Below, piece after piece: positions 8,353 through 16,113 of a stretch of DNA of 64,000 nt (the first letter of the stretch is position 1; every line of letters begins with the position of its first letter). Made by a program: the position numbers and the translations under genes. The notes under the pieces were generated by a model that worked only from the letters and a program-made list of their open reading frames with translations, was not told where the DNA came from and searched no databases. The stretch comes from Microcoleus sp. FACHB-61 (GTDB lineage: Bacteria > Cyanobacteriota > Cyanobacteriia > Cyanobacteriales > Microcoleaceae), in contig JACJNY010000068.1 of the NCBI GenBank assembly GCA_014695295.1, forward strand, positions 1 to 64,000, given 5' to 3'.

Positions 8353-8692
8353 CTGAGTCTTATAGATAAATAATTTTGCCGTAGCGGGCGTGCCAGCGCG
8401 GCGTGAGTAAAGTCGGGGGGGTCTATGTGCGATCGGGCTGACAAAAATTGCCAGTTTTTTAAGCGTTGCCGCCGGATTGCGAGACAAAATTTTATCAAAA
8501 ATATTTTACGCGCGATCGGCAGCAACAATTAATTTGTCGCACTACGAGGGCAAAACCCCAGTATCTTTACAATCATAGCTTAGCTGGGATCGCTCATAAA
8601 TCTAATCTTCTGACTTGCCCACCCCAGATCTCGCCACTCATATCACAATAAGTTTTTTCTATCAAGTCCTAATTCTGAAAAATCCAACAAAC
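8353..8692. other. Shared upstream region of thf1 and the cpcT-like gene
   Basis: 340 bp between divergent genes, so both promoters must lie here. It contains GCGATCG sites but no repeat family or RNA gene that I can recognise. Short frames through it have no coding character. Confidence 0.5.
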
Positions 8693-9313
8693 ATGACAAT
8701 TTCTCCTGAATTAAGAGCGTTAGCCCAGTACATGGCGGGCGAATTTGACAACCGGGAACAAGCGCTAGCAGACCCGGCTTGGTACGTCCACCTTCGTTTG
8801 TGGCAAAGGCCGCTGCCCCTTCCTCTTTTTTCCGAACCCAGCATTGCTCTGTTTGCCGAACAAGCCAACATTCTGGAATTAGACAAGCCATACCGCCCCC
8901 GCATCGTGCAACTGAGGCACTCACAGATAGCGCCTGGACTTATCGAAGCTCAGTATTATATGTTCCACGACATTACAGCCGTCAAAGGAGCCGGTTGCAA
9001 CCCCGACTTGCTTGGAAAGCTAACGAACGAGCAAATCCAACTCCTCCCCGGCTGCACCCTCTCGGTTGCGGTGGAAAATTTAGCTTCAAACGGCTATCGC
9101 TTTCGGGCATCATTGCCGGAGGGCACTCGCTGCGGCTTTGCCTACGGGGGGCAAAATTACCAAGTAGATTTGGGATTTGAAGCCGCAGGCGAGGAGTTTC
9201 TCAGCTACGACAAAGGAATAAACCCCACGACAGGCAAGGCTATCTGGGGAGCCTTAATGGGCCCTTTTAGATTTGTCAAGCGTCAGGATTTTGCTGCTGA
9301 GATATTGGGTTGA
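8693..9313 (+). CDS. cpcT: CpcT/CpeT-family phycobilin lyase
   Basis: A 206-residue protein of the usual length for CpcT/CpeT chromophore lyases, which attach phycocyanobilin to cysteines of phycobiliprotein beta subunits (CpcT: Cys-153 of beta-phycocyanin). Family segments visible are LAQYMAGEFDNREQALADPAWYVHLRLW at the start, then AQYYMFHD, LPGCTLSV and GPFRFVKRQDF at the end. The ATG at 8693 begins MTISPELR, the standard start; a longer frame from 8615 is not family-like. The assignment to CpcT rather than CpeT rests on general likeness. The last codons are included in a 45-bp direct duplication that continues downstream. Confidence 0.88.
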   Translation: MTISPELRALAQYMAGEFDNREQALADPAWYVHLRLWQRPLPLPLFSEPSIALFAEQANILELDKPYRPRIVQLRHSQIAPGLIEAQYYMFHDITAVKGAGCNPDLLGKLTNEQIQLLPGCTLSVAVENLASNGYRFRASLPEGTRCGFAYGGQNYQVDLGFEAAGEEFLSYDKGINPTTGKAIWGALMGPFRFVKRQDFAAEILG

Positions 9314-9384
9314 ACCAAAAAGCAACAAGCAAAAAGGAAGTCTGAGATATTGCGTTGAACCAAAAAGCAACAAGAAAGAAGGAA
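9301..9384. repeat. 45-bp direct duplication covering the end of the cpcT-like gene
   Basis: The sequence GATATTG-G-GTTGAACCAAAAAGC at 9301 recurs at 9346 with one change (GATATTG-C-GTTGAACC). The first copy contains the last codons and the TGA stop of the lyase gene. The rest of the gap to 9603 holds purine-rich low-complexity DNA and no gene that I can support. Confidence 0.8.
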
Positions 9385-9603
9385 GAAAGATTTAGTTATC
9401 TAGGAGAGAAGGCAAGACTTTACCTTGACGTATTCTTCTACTTCAGTGTTTTGGTGAACGTGTCAACCTTTCAAGAAAGTAAGAAGGCAGAAGGAAGCAG
9501 GCAAAAATTTACCTGCTTCCTGTTCTTCTGCTGGGTTTCTGCGCGCTTCTGAGTCTCAAGCTTAAATTACCCGCGACACTGCAACCGATGCCAGCAGGAG
9601 TGC

Positions 9604-9981
9604 TCAACTTGCGCGCGGCACCCCCTCTAGAGCTTCTTCTTCCGTTTCAAAGATTTCAAACACAGAATCCATCATGGTGACTTCAAACACCAGTTTGGCT
9701 TCTGGATGAACATTGCAAATGCGGAAACTTCCCTTAACTTTATCCGCATCCCGCATACCTGCTACAAGTGAGGTCAGGCCAGAACTATCGATAAAGTTAA
9801 CCTGACCAAGATTCACTACGACATGGCGGCTGAGTTTGGAAATACACTCTTGCAACTTGAGGCGGAATTGCCAAGCTGTAGTGATGTCCAACCGTCCTGT
9901 CGGTGCTAAGACGATAACTGTTGTACCGTCTTGAAGCGTGTGGGTTTTTTGATCAATATGAATCACTGACCCTTCCCTCAA
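9604..9981 (-). CDS. STAS-domain anti-sigma factor antagonist-like protein
   Basis: 125 residues forming one STAS domain. GRLDITTAWQFR is followed by the switch loop VNFIDSSGLTSLVAG, whose Ser pair is the site phosphorylated by partner kinases in SpoIIAA-type proteins. In that family the unphosphorylated form binds an anti-sigma factor/kinase and releases its target. No anti-sigma kinase gene is adjacent, so the partner is elsewhere. The acidic C-terminus (ETEEEALEG) is a short extension. It is on the same strand as hemF, which lies just upstream (its start is at 11067), with 42 bp between them. Confidence 0.88.
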   Translation of the reverse strand: MREGSVIHIDQKTHTLQDGTTVIVLAPTGRLDITTAWQFRLKLQECISKLSRHVVVNLGQVNFIDSSGLTSLVAGMRDADKVKGSFRICNVHPEAKLVFEVTMMDSVFEIFETEEEALEGVPRAS

Positions 9982-10023
9982 ATTTATTATCTATCGCGGT
10001 GGTTACTGTCCCAGTAGTTTAAC

Positions 10024-11067
10024 TCAGGTCGGTGACTGCTGAGGCATCCAATTCGCCCAATCTTGCGGTTTTAAGAACTTGGAGTAGAGTTCGGCTTCGG
10101 GAGAGTTGGGTTCTGGCTCGTAGCAGTATTCCCAGCGTACCAAAGGCGGCAGGGACATGAGAATCGATTCTGTGCGTCCGTTGGTTTGCAAGCCAAAGGT
10201 CGTGCCTCGATCGTACACTAAGTTAAATTCAACGTAACGGCCGCGGCGGTAAAGTTGGAAATTACGCTCGCGCTCGCCGTATTCTTTCGATCGGTGCTTT
10301 TCAACAATTGGGGTGTAAGCCGGCAAAAATGTCCGACCGCAGTCCTGTACGAAGGCGAACAGCGACTCCCAAGTCCTAGGTTCCGGCACGCCGATGTTGT
10401 TGCTGCACTCAGCGGCCTTGCCTTTGACATGATGGTCGCGGTAAAGCACGCCTTGAGCGCTTTGGTAGTCAAAAAACAGGCCGCCCACGCCGCGGGTTTC
10501 TTGGCGGTGGGGGAGGTAGAAATATTCGTCGCACCAGAGTTTAAAGGTCGGATAATATCCGGGATGGTGGCGATCGCAAGCTGCTTTCAGAGTTTTGTGA
10601 AAATGAGCTGCATCCTCAGCCAACGGGTAATAAGGAGTCAAATCCACACCGCCGCCAAACCACCAAATCGGCCCAGCCTCAAAATAGCGGTAATTCAGGT
10701 GAACCGTAGGCAAGTAGGGATTGCGGGGGTGCAGCACCATCGAAGTACCCGTTGCATAGAAATCGTGACCGGCAGCTTCTGGGTGCTTTGCCAGAATCAA
10801 AGCCGGCAAACTTTCGCCCCACACTTGGGAAAAATTGACTCCCCCTTGTTCAAACACATCGCCTTCGCGCATGACGCGAGAACGTCCGCCGCCGCCTTCG
10901 GAGCGTTCCCAAGAGTCCTCCTTAAATTTGCCCAGGCCATCGAGCTGTTCGAGGGATTGACAAATTTCGTCTTGTAGGCTTTTCATAAATTGGCTGACTC
11001 TAGCTCTAGAGTCAGCGGGCGGCAAAAACGGGGAAGTGGTGGTTTTAAGTGTTGTAGAAACTGTCAT
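10024..11067 (-). CDS. hemF: Oxygen-dependent coproporphyrinogen III oxidase
   Basis: A 347-residue HemF that oxidatively decarboxylates two propionates of coproporphyrinogen III to give protoporphyrinogen IX, on the route to haem, chlorophyll and bilins. Signature blocks are [44 protein letters not shown], and near the C-terminus [20 protein letters not shown] and [19 protein letters not shown]. Length and block order match intact enzymes. The start at 11067 gives [11 protein letters not shown], a short variable leader before the conserved [13 protein letters not shown]. Confidence 0.97.
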   Translation of the reverse strand: MTVSTTLKTTTSPFLPPADSRARVSQFMKSLQDEICQSLEQLDGLGKFKEDSWERSEGGGGRSRVMREGDVFEQGGVNFSQVWGESLPALILAKHPEAAGHDFYATGTSMVLHPRNPYLPTVHLNYRYFEAGPIWWFGGGVDLTPYYPLAEDAAHFHKTLKAACDRHHPGYYPTFKLWCDEYFYLPHRQETRGVGGLFFDYQSAQGVLYRDHHVKGKAAECSNNIGVPEPRTWESLFAFVQDCGRTFLPAYTPIVEKHRSKEYGERERNFQLYRRGRYVEFNLVYDRGTTFGLQTNGRTESILMSLPPLVRWEYCYEPEPNSPEAELYSKFLKPQDWANWMPQQSPT

Positions 11068-11257
11068 AAAATTTTCTGTTGTCAGATTTGAGTTTTAGAT
11101 GGGCGATGAATCCCAAATCCAGTCGTCATGTAATTATGCCACCGCAGGTCGGCAAATGATCGCTATGAAGTTACATTAAAAAATAGCAATAAAAATATAC
11201 TTAAACCTGCGATCGAAAATTCGCTAACCCAATTGCAGAGCTATGGTGGAGAACACA

Positions 11258-12328
11258 ATGCCCAATACACTCGATGTTAGTTCAGTCTTAGAAATCCTGC
11301 GACCTGTGCAAGACCCCGAACTGCAAAAGAGTTTGGTGGAATTGAACATGATTCGTAACATCAAAATTGACGGCGGTGTCGTCAGTTTTACTTTAGTGCT
11401 GACAACGCCTGCTTGCCCGCTGCGAGAATTTATTGTCGAAGATTGCCAAAAAGCGGTCAAACAGTTGCCAGGAGTCGAAAAAGTGGCGGTGGAGGTGACA
11501 GCCGAGACGCCGCAGCAAAAGGGAGTGGTCGATCGCCAAGGCATTGAAGGCGTTAAAAATATTATCGCAATTTCCAGCGGTAAAGGTGGAGTCGGCAAAA
11601 GCACGGTGGCGGTAAATGTGGCAGTAGCGCTGGCCCAAACCGGCGCTAAGGTGGGTTTGCTGGATGCGGATATCTATGGGCCCAACGACCCGACCATGTT
11701 GGGTCTGGGGGACGCGAAAGTGATGGTTAGGGAGGGAAAAAGCGGGGAAAGCCTCGAACCCGCCTTTAATTACGGCGTCAAATTAGTGTCGATGGCGTTT
11801 TTAATTGACAAAGACCAACCCGTGATTTGGCGCGGCCCGATGTTGAACGGGATCATCCGGCAGTTCCTCTATCAGGTAAATTGGGGCGATTTAGACTATT
11901 TGATTGTCGATATGCCTCCGGGTACTGGAGACGCACAGTTGACAATGGCGCAAGCGGTGCCGATGGCTGGTGTCGTGATCGTGACGACGCCGCAGACTGT
12001 GGCATTGTTGGACTCCCGCAAGGGGCTGAAGATGTTCCAGCAGTTGGGAGTTTCCGTCCTGGGAATTGTGGAAAACATGAGCTATTTTGTGCCGCCGGAT
12101 ATGCCCGACAAGCAATACGATATTTTCGGTTCCGGCGGCGGGGAAAAGACTGCTGCTGAGTTGGGAGTGCCGCTGTTAGGCCGCATTCCGCTGGAAATTC
12201 CGTTGCGGGAAGGTGGAGATTCGGGGGTGCCGATCGTCGTGGGGCAACCGGGTTCTGCTTCAGCTAGGGAGTTGCGGGCGATCGCGGGCCGCATTGCCGG
12301 TAAAGTTTCCGTAGCAGCCTTAGCCTAA
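11258..12328 (+). CDS. mrp: Mrp/NBP35-family P-loop ATPase (Fe-S cluster carrier)
   Basis: 356 residues: an N-terminal MIP18/DUF59 domain (VLEILRPVQDPELQKSLVELNM), then a ParA/MinD-type ATPase with deviant Walker A SGKGGVGKST, DADIYGPNDPTMLG, and the switch II DMPPGTGDAQLT. The family carries Fe-S clusters and helps mature Fe-S proteins. The C-terminal Cys-x-x-Cys found in many relatives is absent: the corresponding stretch is ENMSYFVPPDMPDKQ. The second ATG (11258) was chosen because GGAG lies 6 bases upstream of it; the ATG at 11243 is an alternative. Confidence 0.93.
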   Translation: MPNTLDVSSVLEILRPVQDPELQKSLVELNMIRNIKIDGGVVSFTLVLTTPACPLREFIVEDCQKAVKQLPGVEKVAVEVTAETPQQKGVVDRQGIEGVKNIIAISSGKGGVGKSTVAVNVAVALAQTGAKVGLLDADIYGPNDPTMLGLGDAKVMVREGKSGESLEPAFNYGVKLVSMAFLIDKDQPVIWRGPMLNGIIRQFLYQVNWGDLDYLIVDMPPGTGDAQLTMAQAVPMAGVVIVTTPQTVALLDSRKGLKMFQQLGVSVLGIVENMSYFVPPDMPDKQYDIFGSGGGEKTAAELGVPLLGRIPLEIPLREGGDSGVPIVVGQPGSASARELRAIAGRIAGKVSVAALA

Positions 12329-12334
12329 CAAACT

Positions 12335-12417
12335 CTCGTTTCTGGGCTTTGCCTCGCGTCTTCCTGTTGAGGAAGATTTGCCTAGTTCTCAGGCTCTGCT
12401 TGGGAACTAGAAACGAG
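12335..12417. repeat. Dispersed element with 9-bp terminal inverted repeats
   Basis: CTCGTTTCT (12335-12343) is mirrored by AGAAACGAG (12409-12417), and inside it CTAGTTCTC faces GGGAACTAG. The element lies between mrp and ndhS. Similar pieces (CTCGTTCCCCGGCTCT) occur near 46450 and 58320. Confidence 0.65.
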
Positions 12418-12459
12418 AAACGGTAAGCTATAAACAGCCAACTTAACTTTCAAACAATT

Positions 12460-12651
12460 ATGATTTTTCCAGGTTCGGCAGTTCGAGTTAAAGATAAGGG
12501 TGAGATTTACTACACCTTTCAAGGACAAGTCCAGCGAGTTAGCGACGGGAAAGTCGCGGTACTGTTTGAAGGCGGCAATTGGGACAAGCTGATCACGTTC
12601 CGGCTGAATCAGTTGGAACTTGTGGATGCTACGGCTGGTCGCGCGAAATAG
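12460..12651 (+). CDS. ndhS: NAD(P)H dehydrogenase (NDH-1) subunit S
   Basis: 63 residues, [26 protein letters not shown] followed by [19 protein letters not shown]. This is the small SH3-like subunit of cyanobacterial NDH-1 that forms the ferredoxin docking site on the thylakoid complex, used in cyclic electron flow and respiration. The length matches the cyanobacterial form (the plant form is longer). It follows mrp by 131 bp, most of it a dispersed repeat. Confidence 0.9.
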   Translation: MIFPGSAVRVKDKGEIYYTFQGQVQRVSDGKVAVLFEGGNWDKLITFRLNQLELVDATAGRAK

Positions 12652-12654
12652 TCA

Positions 12655-12800
12655 GCGGTCATTAGTCATTGGTAATGGGTAATTTGTAATTGGTAAAGTA
12701 CCCAATACAAGGCTACTAATTGAAGACCATTGAAAACTAGCACAAAACCCATGACTGATGACTAATGACTGATGACTAATGACTAATGACTAATCACTAA
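12655..12800. repeat. Heptamer short tandem repeats (ATGACTA/TAATGAC type)
   Basis: Many imperfect copies of TAATGAC and TGATGAC (for example 12750-12795) fill the gap before the HAS-barrel gene. Similar heptamer tracts occur at 24687-24700, 33780-33800 (TTGACTG type), 33886-33906, 36241-36280 and 44155-44205. This is the STRR pattern known from filamentous cyanobacteria. Confidence 0.85.
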
Positions 12801-12804
12801 AACT

Positions 12805-13473
12805 ATGCGTTTACCTTTACCCCAATTTGCTACAAAAGAGCGCCATCCCGATCGCATTGCTGAGGTAATCGAGACGGCAACTTCGGAGTTTTTGGCTCAA
12901 TGTTTGGAACCGGAAGACTTAAGCTTTCCCGTGATGCCACCTTTTGGGAGTTGGGTGAAGGCCGAGGATGAAGAGTCAAAAAATCAAATTTACGGCGTGG
13001 TTTATTACGCTACGACTAGCCCGATCGACTCGGTGCACAGAGCTCGCGCTTTGGGTTTGTCGCTGGAAGAATTGCGGGAAGAACAACCGCAGATTTTTGC
13101 GATGCTCAAAACCGAGTTTCGAGTGGCGATTGTCGGGTATGAGGCTGCGCCGGAAAGGTTGAACGGTCACGGCCCATCGAGGGGTAAAATTTATCAGTAT
13201 TTGCCGCCGCGCCCGCCGCAAATTCACCAGGCGGTTTATCGCTGCGAACCGGATGAGGTGATTGATTTTACGGTGCAGTTGGATTTTTTGAGGACGCTGC
13301 TGGGGGTGGCTAATGCGCCGGTGGATGCGCTGACGGCGGCGGCGATTCGGGAGATTTATCAGTTGCGGATGCGCGATCGAACTTGGTTGGTGGAAGCGGG
13401 GAGAAGTTTGAGTGTTTTGCTGAAGGATGATTACGACAGATTGAGGGTGATTTTGAGTCAGATTCATCCGTAG
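12805..13473 (+). CDS. HAS-barrel domain protein, cyanobacterial conserved
   Basis: 222 residues, soluble. The N-terminal part (IAEVIETATSEFLAQCLEPEDL, FGSWVKAEDEESKNQIYGVVYYATTSPIDSVHRA) resembles the HAS-barrel found at the N-terminus of HerA and ATP-synthase proteins, a beta-barrel that normally helps ring assembly. Here it is not fused to an ATPase. YLPPRPPQIHQAVYRC marks the middle and the C-terminal third is helical. I know this as a protein conserved across cyanobacteria without a defined function. Tandem heptamers lie directly upstream of its ATG. Confidence 0.75.
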   Translation: MRLPLPQFATKERHPDRIAEVIETATSEFLAQCLEPEDLSFPVMPPFGSWVKAEDEESKNQIYGVVYYATTSPIDSVHRARALGLSLEELREEQPQIFAMLKTEFRVAIVGYEAAPERLNGHGPSRGKIYQYLPPRPPQIHQAVYRCEPDEVIDFTVQLDFLRTLLGVANAPVDALTAAAIREIYQLRMRDRTWLVEAGRSLSVLLKDDYDRLRVILSQIHP

Positions 13474-13600
13474 GGGACAACTGTTATAACTACAAAATCG
13501 AGATAGTCTCAACCTAACCGTTAAAGATGACAGGTTTCCCAAACTAAACTAAGCTATCAATAGTTCAGCCCCGACACTACTGCTACCCAACATAACTCTC

Positions 13601-15061
13601 ATGCAAGGACAAACACTCGCAGGACGCTACCACATCATAAAACACTTGGGAGGCGGTGGCTTCGGTCAGACTTACCTGGCTGAAGATCAAAAGCGATCGG
13701 GTAATCTTCGGTGTGTGGTCAAGCAACTCAAGCCACAGTTTACAGATCCGCAAACTCTAAGTATAGCTAGACGTTTATTTAAAACAGAAACAGACACCCT
13801 CCACCAACTAGGAACTCATCCTCAGATTCCCGAACTTTTGGATCATTTTGAGGAAAATCAAGAATTTTATTTAGTTCAAGAGTTGATTGAGGGGATAGAT
13901 TTAAGTAAAGAAATTACTCCTGGCCAGCAGCTTAGGGAGTCGGAAGTTATGGCTATTTTGCAGGAGATCATAGAAATATTGGTATTTGTTCAGCAGCACA
14001 AAGTCATTCACCGGGATATTAAACCTGCTAATTTAATGAGGCGCAATTCTGACGGCAAAATATTCTTAATTGACTTTGGGGCGGTCAAACAAATTAGCAC
14101 TCAAATAGCTAACACCACAGGGCAAACTCCGCCGACTATTTGCATCGGCACAGGTGGCTATATGCCAGCGGAACAAAATAACGGACAGCCTAACTTTAGC
14201 AGCGATATTTATGCTGTGGGAGTGACTGCCATTGAATGGCTGACTGGCATACTTCCTCACGAGTTGCCAAAAGATGCTAACGGTGAAATTATTTGGCGCG
14301 ATCGCGTCCCTGTTAGCGCCGGTTTTGCTAATATTTTAAACAAAATGGTGCGCTATCATTTTCGCGATCGCTACCAGTCTGCCGCAGAGGTGTTGCAAGC
14401 TTTCAACAATTTGAGGAGAGTTCGACCATCTTCTACTTTAGTATCATCTCCTAACTTATTGACATTAATGAGTAACTGGACGCGAGATCATAAAATTGGT
14501 TTGCTTGGGGTTGGTTTGGCTGCTATATTTGGTGTAGCAGCATTGTTTACACCAGAAATTAGAAAAATGCTGGGATTGGAACCTGCGGATAATCTGGTAA
14601 GTTATGATAATACAACCCAAGGCATTAAGATACAATATCCCGATAATTGGACTAAACAAGAAGAGTCTAATGCCGTTACCAAAGAGGTGGTTCAATTTAT
14701 TTCACCGAAAGAAAGCGAGGGCGATAAGTTTCAAGAACGTCTGATTGTAACTGTTGAACCTACCACGAATAATAAAACCCTTGATGAATATACGAAATTA
14801 TCTAAAGAAGAAATCTTGAATTTAGATAAAAATGCTAAGATAGATCGAGAGGAAAAATCGACTTTAGCTGGCAAAAATGGGTATAGAGTTGTTTACACAA
14901 CCAAAGAAGGGAATGAAGAGTTAAAAAAATTGAATGTTTGGACAATGAAACATGACAAGGCTTATTTGATTACCTATGAAGCGGAAGCGGGAAAGTACGA
15001 GAAGTTTTTGCCCGTTGTTGAGAAAATGATTAAGTCGCTGGAAGTTCAAGACACGAAATAA
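13601..15061 (+). CDS. Ser/Thr protein kinase with C-terminal PsbP-like domain
   Basis: 486 residues. Residues 1-265 form a eukaryotic-type kinase: glycine loop LGGGGFGQTY, Lys in VVKQL (about 41), catalytic HRDIKPANL (about 137), DFG (about 158) and GTGGYMPAEQ. All catalytic residues are present, so it should be active. One membrane segment (IGLLGVGLAAIFGVAALF, about 297-315) leads to an extracytoplasmic 160-residue PsbP/DUF1795-like domain, IKIQYPDNWTKQE to VEKMIKSLEV. The layout suggests a sensor outside the membrane and a kinase inside. The PsbP-like call is by pattern only. A gene for a small unknown protein follows 24 bp downstream. Confidence 0.9.
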   Translation: MQGQTLAGRYHIIKHLGGGGFGQTYLAEDQKRSGNLRCVVKQLKPQFTDPQTLSIARRLFKTETDTLHQLGTHPQIPELLDHFEENQEFYLVQELIEGIDLSKEITPGQQLRESEVMAILQEIIEILVFVQQHKVIHRDIKPANLMRRNSDGKIFLIDFGAVKQISTQIANTTGQTPPTICIGTGGYMPAEQNNGQPNFSSDIYAVGVTAIEWLTGILPHELPKDANGEIIWRDRVPVSAGFANILNKMVRYHFRDRYQSAAEVLQAFNNLRRVRPSSTLVSSPNLLTLMSNWTRDHKIGLLGVGLAAIFGVAALFTPEIRKMLGLEPADNLVSYDNTTQGIKIQYPDNWTKQEESNAVTKEVVQFISPKESEGDKFQERLIVTVEPTTNNKTLDEYTKLSKEEILNLDKNAKIDREEKSTLAGKNGYRVVYTTKEGNEELKKLNVWTMKHDKAYLITYEAEAGKYEKFLPVVEKMIKSLEVQDTK

Positions 15062-15085
15062 ATTTATTGAGGCAGTTGTCAGATT

Positions 15086-15439
15086 ATGGTGACAGTATCA
15101 ATCAAAGATGAATATGTTGAAGTGTTGAGTGCTTTGGGTGATTTGCAGGCGGCTATGGATTTGGCAATCCAACGCTATACCATCGAGCAGATCACAGGGA
15201 AAGTTGCTGAACTTCGACAAAGAAATGCTCAGTATCAAGCTAAATATGGGATGGATTATCTCACTTTTAACCAGCGACTTTCTGAAGATGAAGTATTTAT
15301 CAGGAATCTTGAAGCGAAGATTAATAATTTGTGGGAGATTGATTTGGCAGATTGGGAATTTTGCTATAAGGGGATAGGAGATTGGACGCGCAAGTTACAG
15401 AATATTTTACTTGAAAGTAATAACTTAATTCCCCATTAG
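15086..15439 (+). CDS. Hypothetical protein (117 aa), possibly an orphan antitoxin-like protein
   Basis: MVTVSIKDEYVEVLSALGDLQAAMDLAIQRY and then a helical, Gln/Glu-rich body ending with an aromatic patch (DLADWEFCYKGIGDWTRKLQ). There is no signal or membrane segment. It resembles small proteins I associate with toxin-antitoxin loci in cyanobacteria, but no toxin-like gene follows: the next 279 bp hold two hairpin repeats. Start ATG 15086 lies 24 bp after the kinase stop, so co-transcription is plausible. The antitoxin idea is weak. Confidence 0.65.
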   Translation: MVTVSIKDEYVEVLSALGDLQAAMDLAIQRYTIEQITGKVAELRQRNAQYQAKYGMDYLTFNQRLSEDEVFIRNLEAKINNLWEIDLADWEFCYKGIGDWTRKLQNILLESNNLIPH

Positions 15440-15478
15440 ATGCCTAACTTATACATAAATTAGCACTTACTGGGGCCG

Positions 15479-15543
15479 AGAAACCGGGTTTTTTACGAAA
15501 AATATTCGTGGTAGCCGACAGATTAAGTAAAAACCCGGTTTCT
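15479..15543. repeat. AGAAACCGGGTTTTT hairpin repeat, copy 1
   Basis: AGAAACCGGGTTTTTTAC at the left pairs with GTAAAAACCCGGTTTCT at the right, giving a stem of about 17 bp around a 30-base loop. The same element recurs at 16011-16076 and 18309-18373. The flanks TAGCACTTACTGG and TAGCACTGACTGG of copies 1 and 2 are also alike. Confidence 0.9.
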
Positions 15544-15616
15544 TTAGTCGCAGTGAGTAAATCATGATACAGCATATTCCATGTATATGTGGTACACATA
15601 ATCTGGCGATATCTCG

Positions 15617-15682
15617 TGTAAGGTGCGTCGCCCTCAAAAATCTGCAAGCTCTATTCAAGAACTCGTAGCGACGCACCCTACA
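15617..15682. repeat. TGTAAGGTGCGTC inverted-repeat element
   Basis: TGTAAGGTGCGTCGC (15617-15631) and GCGACGCACCCTACA (15668-15682) pair at 14 of 15 positions. A related element lies near 61097-61157 (GTAAGGTGCGTC...GCACCCTAC) and a half copy near 58299. It looks like a small non-coding mobile or REP-like element. Confidence 0.8.
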
Positions 15683-15718
15683 GATTAACACTACATAACA
15701 ATCAAGAGGAAAATCTTT

Positions 15719-15940
15719 ATGAACCCCCAATCGGGAACCAAATCACCTTTGGATCGTAAACCGCAAATTACCCTAACAGAACTCCATCAAAAAATTGATG
15801 CCGGAGTTAAAATGGCTATTGCTAAAGCGATAGAAAAACACCGCAAATTAGGGGAATCAATTAGCATTTGGCAAGATGGCAAAGTAATTACTTTAACTGC
15901 CGATAAAATTCCTCCCCTGAAATTAGATAATAATAGTTAA
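15719..15940 (+). CDS. Small hypothetical protein (73 aa)
   Basis: MNPQSGTKSPLDRKPQITLTELHQKIDAGVKMAIAKAIEKHRKLGESISIWQDGKVITL..., a soluble basic helix followed by a short beta hairpin ending PPLKLDNNS. A likely ribosome-binding site (AAGAGGAAA) lies upstream. The amphipathic helix and hairpin are common in small cyanobacterial proteins of unknown role; no family is recognised. It sits between two copies of a hairpin repeat. Confidence 0.6.
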   Translation: MNPQSGTKSPLDRKPQITLTELHQKIDAGVKMAIAKAIEKHRKLGESISIWQDGKVITLTADKIPPLKLDNNS

Positions 15941-16010
15941 CCTTTATTTAGCCATGAATTTGAATTTGGAGGATGACAAATTATCAGTATAATAGCACTG
16001 ACTGGAGTTC

Positions 16011-16076
16011 AGAAACCGGGTTTTTTACGAAAATACTTTCGTTGCAGCCCATATATTCGGTAAAAACCCGGTTTCT
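16011..16076. repeat. AGAAACCGGGTTTTT hairpin repeat, copy 2
   Basis: Same stem arms as copy 1 (AGAAACCGGGTTTTTTAC and GTAAAAACCCGGTTTCT) with a diverged loop. It ends 38 bases before the stop codon of the protease gene on the other strand, so it could act as its transcription-end hairpin. Confidence 0.9.
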
Positions 16077-16113
16077 TTCTCCCCGCGCCGGACAAGACAA
16101 TGCCGTTTCTCTA

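Noticed and set aside
10255-10977. 240-codon plus-strand frame
   Set aside because: Antisense shadow of hemF, whose motifs are unmistakable on the other strand.
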